A DNA stretch of 48,382 nt. It comes from Peptococcaceae bacterium CEB3 (GTDB taxonomy: Bacteria > Bacillota > Desulfitobacteriia > Desulfitobacteriales > Desulfitobacteriaceae). The stretch is from the NCBI GenBank assembly GCA_001029295.1, contig LDXJ01000036.1, positions 1 to 48,382 on the forward strand, read 5' to 3'. How positions within the stretch are numbered: the stretch's first letter is position 1; each line of letters starts with the position of its first letter. A program made the position numbers and the translations under genes. Of the stretch, positions 24,478-32,583 are shown piece after piece. The notes under the pieces were generated by a model, which saw nothing but the letters and a program-made list of their open reading frames with translations, did no database searches and was not told the DNA's origin.

Positions 24478-25323
24478 GTGCCGTCTGAATATCAGATCAA
24501 GCAAGACATGGTAGAAGTCGGGAGGCGCATTTACCAGCAGGGGTTTGTGGCTTCCAACGACGGGAACATCAGCGTGAGACTGAACGAAAATGAGGTCTTA
24601 ACTACGCCGACCGGAGTCAGCAAAGGTTTTATGACCCCGGACATGATTATCAAAGTCAATATGAAAGGTGAAGTGCTGTCAGGCAAAATGAAGCCTTCCT
24701 CAGAACTGAAAATGCACCTGGATGTCTACAAAAATAGGCCGGATGTGCGCTCGGTTGTGCATGCCCATCCCCCCACGGCTACCGGGTTTGCGGTTGCCGG
24801 CATACCTCTGGATCGTTACGTTTTGCCGGAAATCATCATTAGCCTGGGAACGATCCCTATTGCCCCTTATGGGACTCCGTCTACAGAAGAGATCCCTTTG
24901 GCGGTACGGGAGTACCTTCAGGACCACGATGCATTCTTGTTGGCCAATCACGGTGCCCTCACCGTGGGCAGCGATGCCTTTAATGCCTATTACAAGATGG
25001 AGTCCATGGAGATTTTCGCCAAGATCAGTCTTACGGCCCGCCTTTTGGGCAATGAGCGGGAACTGAATGGGCAGCAGGTCGGTAAACTTATGGAAGTGCG
25101 CGAGAAACTCGGGGTGACTGGGAAGAACTCCACCTGTGTCAATTGCGGTGAATGCGCTTATGCAAGCAAGGACACGGCCGCCGGGCAGAAGGGCTGTGGC
25201 TGTGACAGTAACCCTGGGATCAAAAAGACTTCCGAGCCGGGGTTACCGGAGCTAAAAGAAGCAGAACTAAGCGATCTGGTCAGCCGGGTGACGCAGGCGA
25301 TTCTGGCTAAGATGCGTGGCTAA
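24478..25323 (+). CDS. Class II aldolase with Cys cluster and compartment-targeting tail
   Basis: A 281-residue zinc aldolase of the fuculose/rhamnulose-1-phosphate type, predicted to split the sugar 1-phosphate into DHAP and L-lactaldehyde. The catalytic domain (about 1-210) has E76, H95, H97 (VHAHPPT) and H158 (ANHGAL). Two additions follow: a cysteine group (C220, C223, C226, C240, C242) and a proline-led amphipathic helix at 257-281 (PELKEAELSDLVSRVTQAIL) that looks like an encapsulation peptide. The GTG start follows GGAGGGG by 8 nt. As first gene of the shell operon it is probably the compartment's signature enzyme. Which sugar is natural cannot be told here; the rhamnose genes downstream favour rhamnulose-1-phosphate. 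Confidence 0.88.
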   Translation: MPSEYQIKQDMVEVGRRIYQQGFVASNDGNISVRLNENEVLTTPTGVSKGFMTPDMIIKVNMKGEVLSGKMKPSSELKMHLDVYKNRPDVRSVVHAHPPTATGFAVAGIPLDRYVLPEIIISLGTIPIAPYGTPSTEEIPLAVREYLQDHDAFLLANHGALTVGSDAFNAYYKMESMEIFAKISLTARLLGNERELNGQQVGKLMEVREKLGVTGKNSTCVNCGECAYASKDTAAGQKGCGCDSNPGIKKTSEPGLPELKEAELSDLVSRVTQAILAKMRG

Positions 25324-25444
25324 TAGAGGGGCACTACGGAGCACTCTCCTCTAGCTCTGCAAGAAAAGATTACAGAACCGACCGAGAACTTCGCCGAGGG
25401 CTTTCCGGCGCGGGCCGGGTCTCGGGGCAGAAAGGCAGGCAGAA

Positions 25445-25699
25445 ATGGCGCTGGGAATTATCGAAGTACAAGGCTTGGTCGCCGCTCTGGCGGCGGCGGA
25501 TGCGGCGGCGAAAGCCGCGGATGTGAAGCTCTTGGGCTATGAGCCCACCAAGGGAAGTGGCTTGGTGACCCTTAAACTGACCGGCGAAGTGGCCGCCGTT
25601 GAGGCGGCCGTGAGCGCGGCCGCGGAGGCTGCGTCCGCACTAAGCTCGGTCTACGCTTCTCGGGTCATTGCCAAGCCGGCAGCGGACTTTGGCAATTGA
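25445..25699 (+). CDS. BMC-H shell protein 1
   Basis: An 84-residue single BMC-domain protein forming hexameric shell tiles. ALGIIEVQGLVAALAAADAAAKAADV and SGLVTLKLTGEVAAVEAAVSAA are the standard fold. The pore loop reads PTKGSG rather than the KIGSG seen in the two following paralogues, so the pore should differ in charge. It lies 121 bp after the aldolase and is shorter at its C-terminus than the other two. The region between is GC-rich and holds a short motif (25386-25398) found elsewhere in the window. Confidence 0.92.
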   Translation: MALGIIEVQGLVAALAAADAAAKAADVKLLGYEPTKGSGLVTLKLTGEVAAVEAAVSAAAEAASALSSVYASRVIAKPAADFGN

Positions 25700-25799
25700 A
25701 TTGCCTTATCATAAGCTGACCAGGAATTGACAGAAGAGTTCCAAAGTTGATCGAACGAGTACGAGTCCACTTACATTTTTAGAGGAGGCCGGGATAGTT

Positions 25800-26102
25800 A
25801 TGAGCAGTGCTTTAGGCTTGATCGAAACCAAGGGGCTGACAGCCTCGATCGAAGCGGCGGACGCCATGTTAAAAGCCGCCAATGTGGTCCTGGTGGGGAC
25901 TGAGAAAATCGGATCCGGTTTAGTGACCGTTATGGTGCGGGGAGAGGTTGGAGCTGTAAAGGCTGCTACCGAAGCCGGGGCTGAAGCCGCGCAAAAAGTG
26001 GGAGAAGTGGTGGCCGTCCACGTCATCCCCAGACCCCATGCCGATGTGGAAAAAATGCTGCCCGGCGGGGCGAAAACTACCAAAGCCAAGGGAGTTGAGT
26101 GA
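25800..26102 (+). CDS. BMC-H shell protein 2 (PduA/EutM-like)
   Basis: A 100-residue BMC-domain hexamer protein. [35 protein letters not shown] (pore loop KIGSG as in PduA) and [14 protein letters not shown] are all canonical. It has an 11-residue basic tail ([12 protein letters not shown]). A strong GGAGG precedes the ATG. Its stop overlaps the leader of the next gene, so the two are translated together. Confidence 0.94.
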   Translation: MSSALGLIETKGLTASIEAADAMLKAANVVLVGTEKIGSGLVTVMVRGEVGAVKAATEAGAEAAQKVGEVVAVHVIPRPHADVEKMLPGGAKTTKAKGVE

Positions 26103-26104
26103 GC

Positions 26105-26374
26105 ATGAACGGTGAAGCGCTGGGAATGATTGAGACCAAGGGTCTGGTGGCGGCGGTGCAGGCTGCCGATGTGGCGCTCAAAGCAGCTGACGTCGTTTTG
26201 GTTGGCTATGAAAAAATCGGTTCCGGTATGGTGAGCGTCCTCTTGCGCGGGGATGTGGCAGCGATCAAAGCGGCGGTCGAGGCCGGTACGCAAGCGGCCG
26301 GGAATTTGGGAGAAGTAATTTCCGCGCATGTCATTCCCCGCCCGCACAACGAGTTGGAGAAAATGCTGCCTTAA
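26105..26374 (+). CDS. BMC-H shell protein 3 (PduA/EutM-like)
   Basis: An 89-residue BMC-domain hexamer protein, very similar to the preceding one ([40 protein letters not shown]) but without the basic tail. ATG 26105 is used rather than the in-frame GTG two codons earlier. It begins 2 bp after the stop of shell protein 2, and probably arose by tandem duplication. Confidence 0.93.
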   Translation: MNGEALGMIETKGLVAAVQAADVALKAADVVLVGYEKIGSGMVSVLLRGDVAAIKAAVEAGTQAAGNLGEVISAHVIPRPHNELEKMLP

Positions 26375-26402
26375 TAGGTGACAGATAAGGGAGTGACAGG
26401 CG

Positions 26403-27083
26403 GTGGATCAGGCAGCCTTGGTGGAGTACATTGCCCGGGAAGTGATGGCCCAGTTAAACCCAGTGCCCGGCGGCTCAGTGCCGGAAGAAGGCCCGAGACC
26501 GGGAGCCCAAATTGTCCCCGTGGCGGTTTCGGTCCGCCACATTCACTTGGCGCAACCTGAGATTAACGTCCTTTTCGGGCCGGGATATGCCTTGCATAAA
26601 CAGAGGGATCTCTACCAGCCGGGCGAGTTCGCGGCTGAAGAGGTGGTGACTCTGGTCGGTCCGAGATTGCGTTCCCTCAGCAATGTTCGGGTGCTGGGTC
26701 CGGTGCGCAAACGTACCCAAGTGGAGATTTCCCGCACGGACGCCATTACCTTGGGGCTCAAGGTGCCGGTACGTCCGTCCGGACAGTTGCAAGAGTCGGC
26801 GACTCTGACTCTGGTCGGTCCGCGGGGTTCAATCACTCTGCCGGAGTGCTGTATCGTGGCCAACCGCCACATCCATATCAGCACTGTTCAGGCTCGGGCC
26901 TGGGGTGTACGGGATGACCAGCGGGTCTCGGTCCGCGTGCAGAGCGAGAGGCCGGCGGTTCTCGGGGATGTCCAGATCCGGGTGGCGGACACCTTCAAAC
27001 TGGTGATGCACATCGATACGGATGACGCGAATGCCGTCGGTTTAACCTGTGGCAGCACGGTCGAAATCACGAACGGGGAGTGA
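26403..27083 (+). CDS. pduL: PduL-type phosphotransacylase
   Basis: Converts acyl-CoA plus phosphate to acyl-phosphate plus CoA inside the compartment, here probably lactyl-CoA to lactyl-phosphate, which recycles the lumen CoA pool. The 226-residue protein has two PduL beta-barrel repeats with the zinc histidines H46/H48 (VRHIHLAQ) and H156/H158 (NRHIHIST). Residues 1-20 form an amphipathic helix (MDQAALVEYIAREVMAQLNP) of the encapsulation-peptide kind, followed by a flexible Pro/Gly linker. GTG start. Its end overlaps the next gene's leader. Confidence 0.93.
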   Translation: MDQAALVEYIAREVMAQLNPVPGGSVPEEGPRPGAQIVPVAVSVRHIHLAQPEINVLFGPGYALHKQRDLYQPGEFAAEEVVTLVGPRLRSLSNVRVLGPVRKRTQVEISRTDAITLGLKVPVRPSGQLQESATLTLVGPRGSITLPECCIVANRHIHISTVQARAWGVRDDQRVSVRVQSERPAVLGDVQIRVADTFKLVMHIDTDDANAVGLTCGSTVEITNGE

Positions 27084-27088
27084 GAGGG

Positions 27089-27454
27089 ATGATTGTGGGC
27101 CGGGTGATCGGTACGGTGGTGGCCACCAGGAAAAGTGACTCTTTGGTCGGGCAGAAACTGTTGCTGCTTCAGCCGTTAGTCTTTTTACGGCAACGGGATT
27201 CCGCTTTGGGACAAGGCGCTGTCTCCGAAGACTCACCGGAGCGGGAGGCCCCATCGGCGGAGGCCGGAACGGTGGAGAATGCTATCCCATCTGACACGGT
27301 CGTTGCGGTCGATACGGTGGGCGCCGGGGTGGGAGAAACGGTGTTAGTGGCTCTTGGAAGCGCGGCCCGCAAAGCTTTGTCCCGCCCGGAGGCCCCTGTT
27401 GACGCCGCTATCGTAGGCATTGTGGACAGTATAAGAATAGCGGGCCGGGACTGA
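27089..27454 (+). CDS. EutN/CcmL shell vertex protein with insertion
   Basis: A pentameric protein that closes the vertices of the shell. MIVGRVIGTVVATRKSDSLVGQKLLLLQPL and DTVGAGVGETVLVALGSAAR are the family's two halves. The 121-residue length exceeds the usual 90-100 because of about 30 acidic, Ser/Pro/Glu-rich residues (RQRDSALGQ to ENAIPSDT) in the middle loop. ATG 27089 is preferred over GTG 27080 because GGGGAG precedes it at a good distance. It is the only vertex protein in the window. Confidence 0.92.
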   Translation: MIVGRVIGTVVATRKSDSLVGQKLLLLQPLVFLRQRDSALGQGAVSEDSPEREAPSAEAGTVENAIPSDTVVAVDTVGAGVGETVLVALGSAARKALSRPEAPVDAAIVGIVDSIRIAGRD

Positions 27455-27500
27455 CAGACATTCAACGAGCCCAGTAGGCGAATCCAAGGACCGTAAAGAT

Positions 27501-27580
27501 GTGTGGGAACCACGCAAGTGGGGATCCGAGTTGGCAGGAGGAGATCCGAGTTATGCGAGAGGAAATTCGAATCAGTCAGA
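27501..27580 (+). repeat. Degenerate 20-bp tandem repeat in the intergenic leader
   Basis: Units at 27521-27540 and 27541-27560 share GATCCGAGTT; weaker units flank them at 27501-27520 and 27561-27580. They fill the 144-bp gap before the aldehyde dehydrogenase gene. Confidence 0.55.
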
Positions 27581-27598
27581 TAGAGGGGGTGATGGACG

Positions 27599-29056
27599 AT
27601 GCAAATCAGCGAGGATAACATTGCCCTCATTGTGGGTAAGGTCCTGGAGCAAATTCAGGAGCAGACAGCAAGTCCCCTTACTTTGCCAATTTCCCAATCG
27701 GGCGGGGAAAACGGCCGGCCCACCGGGGAGACCGGTCTAGCCGCCGGTGAGTGGGGCGTTTTTCACGACATTGAACAGGCGATGCGCTCGGTCACGGAGG
27801 CACAGAGGGCACTTTCCCAGGTCAGCTTGGAAAAGCGGGCTGAGTTGCTCAAGGCTTTGCGCCGGAGCGCGCTTGACCACGCCAAAGAGTGGGCCAGGCT
27901 GGCCCACGAAGAGACCGGCATGGGGAGGGTGAGCGACAAGACCCAGAAAAACATCAACGCGGCCCGTCTCACTCCCGGAATTGAAGACCTGGCGACAGAA
28001 TCCGCGACGGGGGACAAGGGGGCGGTGCTCATTGAAAGGGCTCCTTACGGGGTTATCGCTTCGATCGAGCCTGCAACACATCCGGTGGCCTGTCTCATCA
28101 ATCACGCCATCTCCATGCTGGCAGGGGGCAACACCATCTTCTTCCTGCCCCATCCCAGCGGTCTTCGCTGCGCCCGAGCCGTGGTTCAGGCTTTCAACCG
28201 GGTCATAGTGGATCAAGACGGTCCGGTCAACCTCCTGGTGGTCTTGGACCGGGTCAACATGGACGATCTCAAGGCCGTGCTCAACCACCCCGGCATTGAT
28301 CTCATCGTCGCGACCGGAGGACCGGCCGTGGTGGAGATGAGTCTCTCCAGCGGCAAGAAAGCCATTGGAGCCGGGCCGGGAAATCCGCCGGTGGTGGTCG
28401 ATGAGACCGCTGACGCCGTGCAAGCGGCGAGAGATATTGTGGTGGGGCATTCTTTTGATAATAATCTTTTATGTATTGCCGAAAAAGAGATCATAGCCGT
28501 GGACTGCAAAGCCGACCGTCTCCTGGCGGAACTGGAGAAACAGCCTACCTACCGGCTGGCGGGCCAAGACATTGACAGGCTGACGGCTCTGGTGACCAAG
28601 GACAATGAAGTCAACCGCAAATACGTAGGCCAAAATGCCAACTTTATTCTTAGGGAACTCGGGATTGAGGCCGGTGACGAGATACGAACGATTATCATAG
28701 AGGTGCCGAAATCCCATCCGCTGGTAAAAATTGAGCAGATGATGCCTGTCCTGCCACTGGTGCGGGTTCCGAACTTCGAGGCTGCCCTGAAACTGGCGCT
28801 GGAAGCGGAACAGGGCTTCGGGCATACTGCCATGATTCATTCTCAAAACCTGGAGCACATCACCCGGTATGCCCGGGCGATGGATACAACTTTTGTGGTG
28901 GCGAATGCTCCCTCTTCGGCCGGGTTGGCTGTGGAAGGAGAGGGAGTGTACTCCCATACCATTGCCAGTCCGACGGGTGAAGGGGTGGCTACCCCCAGGA
29001 CTTACACGCGGGAGCGGAGATTAGCGATTGGACGCCGGGCGCTAAGGTTCGTTTAG
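27599..29056 (+). CDS. pduP: CoA-acylating aldehyde dehydrogenase (PduP-like)
   Basis: Oxidises an aldehyde with NAD+ and CoA to the acyl-CoA, here predicted to be L-lactaldehyde to lactyl-CoA. The 485-residue protein opens with an amphipathic helix (ISEDNIALIVGKVLEQIQ, 3-20) and a Gly/Pro-rich linker, the usual N-terminal targeting arrangement. The catalytic domain follows with C292 in NNLLCIAEKE and EPATHPVACLINH near 157-169. The ATG at 27599 has AGAGGGGGTGATGG upstream. It follows the shell genes and precedes PduS, which can reoxidise its NADH. Confidence 0.9.
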   Translation: MQISEDNIALIVGKVLEQIQEQTASPLTLPISQSGGENGRPTGETGLAAGEWGVFHDIEQAMRSVTEAQRALSQVSLEKRAELLKALRRSALDHAKEWARLAHEETGMGRVSDKTQKNINAARLTPGIEDLATESATGDKGAVLIERAPYGVIASIEPATHPVACLINHAISMLAGGNTIFFLPHPSGLRCARAVVQAFNRVIVDQDGPVNLLVVLDRVNMDDLKAVLNHPGIDLIVATGGPAVVEMSLSSGKKAIGAGPGNPPVVVDETADAVQAARDIVVGHSFDNNLLCIAEKEIIAVDCKADRLLAELEKQPTYRLAGQDIDRLTALVTKDNEVNRKYVGQNANFILRELGIEAGDEIRTIIIEVPKSHPLVKIEQMMPVLPLVRVPNFEAALKLALEAEQGFGHTAMIHSQNLEHITRYARAMDTTFVVANAPSSAGLAVEGEGVYSHTIASPTGEGVATPRTYTRERRLAIGRRALRFV

Positions 29057-29110
29057 CCGGCCGGAAGGGCGCAGGCGTCGGCGGGGTTTTCTTTCAAAGG
29101 AGCAAGTCAA

Positions 29111-30484
29111 ATGGATGTAGCCGAATTGGCAGCCAAGGTTCAGACCGCCGGGGTCGTCGGGGCTGGGGGCGGTGGTTTTCCCACTCATGTCAAACTCAAT
29201 AACCGCTGCGACACCGTGCTTGTCAACGGGGCCGAGTGCGAACCCTTGCTGCAGGTAGACCAACAGTTGCTCGAGCGGGAGGCTCCGGTACTTGTCGACA
29301 CCCTCGCCTCGATCGTGGAGGCGACCGGGGCGGGCCAAGGGATCCTGGCGCTGAAAGCCAAGTACGATGCGGCCCGGGTGGCGCTGGAGAAGGTCCTTTC
29401 CGGGCGAAACAGTTCCGTAGCCGCGCAGAGCAGTTCCAGAGCCGGGCAAGATAATTTGACCCTTCATTTGTTGCAGGATTTTTATCCGGCCGGGGATGAG
29501 CAGGTTCTGGTCTATGAGGTGTTGGGCCGGGTCGTGCCGCAGGGAGGAATCCCCCTCAATGTGGGCGTGATCGTACTCAATGTAGAAACCCTTCTCAACA
29601 TTGGCAAGGCCTTGAACGGTTTGCCCCTGACGCACAAATACGTCAGTGTCGTCGGAGCCGTGGTGAATCCGCTCACCGTGCGCGTACCGGTCGGGACCCC
29701 GGTGGCCGCTCTCCTGGCCATGGCCGGCGGGAGCCGCTCTGCCGAGTACAGGGTCTTGGACGGAGGTCCCATGATGGGGCATGAGGTGCGGGACCTGAAG
29801 CAAGGGGTCCGCAAAACGACCAAAGGCTTATTGGTCCTCCCGGCGGATCATCCACTCTGGCGACACAAAGAGATTCCCACCGGAATCGCCCTCAAGCGCG
29901 CTATGTCGGTCTGCTGCCAGTGCTTTGCTTGCACGGACCTCTGTCCCAGGTATCTGCTGGGCCACACGATTGAACCCCATCGGGTCATGCGCAGCCTCGT
30001 ACACAATGTCAGCACAGATGCGCAAGGAGTAACGGGAGCCCAGTACTGTTCGGAATGTGGAGTCTGTGACAACTACGCCTGTCCCATGGATATCTCTCCC
30101 CGTTTGATCAACCAGGCCGTGAAACGCGAACTGGCCAGACAAGGTTTTCGCCCGGCAGCGGGAGGAGAAGGTTCCCCTCAACCCTTCAGGTCGGAGCGGA
30201 AGATTCCCATAAAGCGCTTAATCTCCCGGCTGGGGTTGGATAATTATCATAAGCCGGCTCCCCTGACGGATGTACCGGACGTACCCGGCGAACCGGCTCA
30301 GGTTGTAGTGGATTTGAAGCAGCACGCGGGCGCTCCTTGTTACCCGGTGGTCCAGCCCGGGGATAAAGTGGCAGTAGGTCAGGTGGTGGCCGAGGTTCCC
30401 GAGGGCCAATTGGGCAGCCGCCTTCACGCCAGTATCACGGGTACCGTGCTCAGGGTTTCACCTCAGATCGTGATTGTGAGGTAA
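29111..30484 (+). CDS. pduS: PduS-like RnfC-domain electron-transfer protein
   Basis: A 457-residue flavin/iron-sulfur NADH dehydrogenase of the PduS/RnfC family. The glycine-rich loop GVVGAGGGGFPTH (15-26) binds the dinucleotide. Two [4Fe-4S] sites are visible: C268, C271, C274, C278 and C313, C316, C319, C324 (CSECGVCDNYACP). A C-terminal SLBB/barrel region follows. In propanediol compartments PduS reduces cobalamin; no B12-dependent diol dehydratase lies here, so NADH reoxidation with electron export is the likelier role. It ends 5 bp before pduT, its known structural partner. Confidence 0.9.
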   Translation: MDVAELAAKVQTAGVVGAGGGGFPTHVKLNNRCDTVLVNGAECEPLLQVDQQLLEREAPVLVDTLASIVEATGAGQGILALKAKYDAARVALEKVLSGRNSSVAAQSSSRAGQDNLTLHLLQDFYPAGDEQVLVYEVLGRVVPQGGIPLNVGVIVLNVETLLNIGKALNGLPLTHKYVSVVGAVVNPLTVRVPVGTPVAALLAMAGGSRSAEYRVLDGGPMMGHEVRDLKQGVRKTTKGLLVLPADHPLWRHKEIPTGIALKRAMSVCCQCFACTDLCPRYLLGHTIEPHRVMRSLVHNVSTDAQGVTGAQYCSECGVCDNYACPMDISPRLINQAVKRELARQGFRPAAGGEGSPQPFRSERKIPIKRLISRLGLDNYHKPAPLTDVPDVPGEPAQVVVDLKQHAGAPCYPVVQPGDKVAVGQVVAEVPEGQLGSRLHASITGTVLRVSPQIVIVR

Positions 30485-30489
30485 GGAAA

Positions 30490-31038
30490 ATGAAGAAAGC
30501 CATCGGCTTATTGGAGTACCGTAGTGTGACTCGGGGAATTGTCGGAGCGGATACAGTGGTCAAGGCGGCGGGCGTAGAACTCCTGCAGGCGGCTACCGTC
30601 TGTCCCGGCAAATTCCTGGTCTTGTTCGCCGGAGATGTGGGTTCGGTTCAAAGCGCCATGGAAGCGGGGACCGCGGCTGGCGCTGGGGTGCTCATCGACC
30701 ACTTCCTGCTGGCCAATGTCCATGAGGCTGTCTTTCCGGCTCTGTCCGCCACCTCACTCGTCGAGCCGAAGGGTGCCCTAGGTGTGATTGAAACCTTCAC
30801 GGCTGCCGCGGCCGTCGTCGCGGGGGATATCGCAGTCAAGACCGCTCAGGTGGATCTCGTCGAGATCCGCTTGGCCCGCGGCTTGGGGGGGAAGTCCTTT
30901 GTCACCATCTGCGGGGATGTGGGTTCCGTGGCGATAGCGGTGGAAGCCGCGAGCAAGACGCTTGCGGCCGAGGGGACCCTGTTGGATAAAGCGGTCCTGG
31001 CGGCTCCCCACCCAGATGTGTGGGGGAGATTGGTATAG
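30490..31038 (+). CDS. pduT: BMC-T shell protein with iron-sulfur pore cysteine (PduT-like)
   Basis: A 182-residue protein with two fused BMC domains that forms pseudohexameric trimers. ATVCPGKFLVL places a cysteine at residue 38, exactly where PduT holds the [4Fe-4S] cluster in its central pore. The second domain (GALGVIETFTAAAAVVAGDIAVK onward) has no matching cysteine. Immediate adjacency to pduS supports electron transfer across the shell. A gap of 62 bp follows before the acetate kinase start. Confidence 0.93.
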   Translation: MKKAIGLLEYRSVTRGIVGADTVVKAAGVELLQAATVCPGKFLVLFAGDVGSVQSAMEAGTAAGAGVLIDHFLLANVHEAVFPALSATSLVEPKGALGVIETFTAAAAVVAGDIAVKTAQVDLVEIRLARGLGGKSFVTICGDVGSVAIAVEAASKTLAAEGTLLDKAVLAAPHPDVWGRLV

Positions 31039-31100
31039 GCGAGGATCGGTTCAAAGAGAGAGCGGCTTGTTGGGGAAGTAAGGGAGAGGGAGGACTGGCA

Positions 31101-32378
31101 GTGCGGATCCTGGTGATTAACAGCGGCGGGACTTCAATAAAATATCAGCTGTTTGAATTCAGGGGCGGGGAGCTTGTCGTTGTCGCCAAAGGGGCTGTGG
31201 AAAACATCGGCCAGCCGCCTGCACACCTTGACCCGATTGAAACGCGGAAAAGCCGTGGGGCCGCGGCCAGCATGGGTCAACCGCATGCCCTTTTGAAATT
31301 CGATGTCCCCGAGCAACCTCCGTTCAGGCAAGAGATTGAGGCTAAGGATCATGCGGAAGGGTTGAAACAGGCTCTGCGTCTCTTGGTTGATCCTGAGATT
31401 GGACCCCTTTCTTCCTATCGTGAGATAGACGCGGTAGGGCATAGGGTCGTGCAGGCGGGTGAGAAGTTCCGAGGTACTTTCTTGATCGACGAGGCGCTTT
31501 TAGTGGCTTTACGCGAGCACAGCGAATTGGCTCCTTTGCACAACCCGCCCAATATAAAGGGTATAGAAGCGTGTCGCCGGCTGATGCCTGATATTCCCCA
31601 AGTAGCGGTATTCGATAATGCTTTCCATAAGGATCTGCCTGATTACGCCTACCTATACGCTTTGCCTTTCGAATATTACGAAAAATACGGCGTGCGTCGG
31701 TACGGCTTTCATGGTATCTCTTTCAAATATATGACGGAGAGGGCGGCCGACCTTCTCAAGATCGATGTCACTCAAAAACGGATTATTTCTTTAATGCTGG
31801 GTAGTGGGACGACCATTAACGCCTTGGCTTACGGGCAGTCGGTTGATGTCTCCACAGGGTTGAGCCCGACGGAAGGTCTGATCCAATCGACTCGCTCCGG
31901 AGACCTCGATCCATTTGTTATTACCTACATCATGCGCAAGGAAGGGCTCTCCCCAGAGCAAATGGACGAAGTCCTGAGCAAACGCAGCGGCTGGCAGGGG
32001 ATTTCCGGAGTAAGCAATGATTTGCGCTTAGTAGAAGAGGCTGCGGGGCAGGGTAACGCTCGGGCCCGGTTGGCTCTCCAGGCCTTCACCTATCGAGCCA
32101 AAAAGTACATCGGGGCTTATGCCGCAGCCATGGGCGGAGTGGATTTGCTCCTTTTCGCCGGAGGGGTCGGGGAAAATAGTGCCAACATCCGGGGCGAAAT
32201 TTGCCGGGGTCTGGATTTTCTGGGCATAGAACTTGATCCGGAGCGCAATGCTACACTCAAGGGAGAAGGGCTCGTTTCTCGGACAGGTGCTTCCGTGCCG
32301 GTCTTGGTCGTGGACACCAATGAAGAGAGCGTTATTGCCAAGGAGACTTACGTATTGTTAACGGGGCAGCTCGAGTAG
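31101..32378 (+). CDS. Divergent acetate/propionate-kinase family protein
   Basis: Predicted to make ATP from an acyl-phosphate, here lactyl-phosphate. The 425-residue protein keeps N7, R115 (GHRVVQAG), H147 (LHNPPN), D172 (VFDNAFH), R265 (TRSGDLDP) and the C-terminal GGVGENS glutamate. The motif that is HLGNGSS in ordinary acetate kinase is MLGSGTT, so the histidine equivalent to H180 of the Methanosarcina enzyme is replaced by M232. About 25 extra residues lie between 35 and 85. The start is GTG 31101, with GGGAGAGGGAGG upstream; a longer frame from 31020 overlaps pduT. It closes the shell block. Confidence 0.85.
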   Translation: MRILVINSGGTSIKYQLFEFRGGELVVVAKGAVENIGQPPAHLDPIETRKSRGAAASMGQPHALLKFDVPEQPPFRQEIEAKDHAEGLKQALRLLVDPEIGPLSSYREIDAVGHRVVQAGEKFRGTFLIDEALLVALREHSELAPLHNPPNIKGIEACRRLMPDIPQVAVFDNAFHKDLPDYAYLYALPFEYYEKYGVRRYGFHGISFKYMTERAADLLKIDVTQKRIISLMLGSGTTINALAYGQSVDVSTGLSPTEGLIQSTRSGDLDPFVITYIMRKEGLSPEQMDEVLSKRSGWQGISGVSNDLRLVEEAAGQGNARARLALQAFTYRAKKYIGAYAAAMGGVDLLLFAGGVGENSANIRGEICRGLDFLGIELDPERNATLKGEGLVSRTGASVPVLVVDTNEESVIAKETYVLLTGQLE

Positions 32379-32583
32379 AAAACAATAGGGTAGGCTGCAG
32401 GAGTACAGATGAAGAGAGAACAAGGGCGAGAGAGGCAGCTGCGAGATGTGGCAAGCAGCAAATAGCCCACGCAGTGTCTAGAAAGCATAACGGTGAGGCG
32501 GGTCAACCCAATGGCGGCCGAAAAAAAGAAGGCGTGGGGTGGGCAACTTGAGCGACGGGTCGAAAACAAAGGAGGGCTATCAT

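Noticed and set aside
24478-31038. Standard propanediol (Pdu) or ethanolamine (Eut) compartment
   Set aside because: No diol dehydratase, EutBC or alcohol dehydrogenase is present; the first gene is a sugar-phosphate aldolase.
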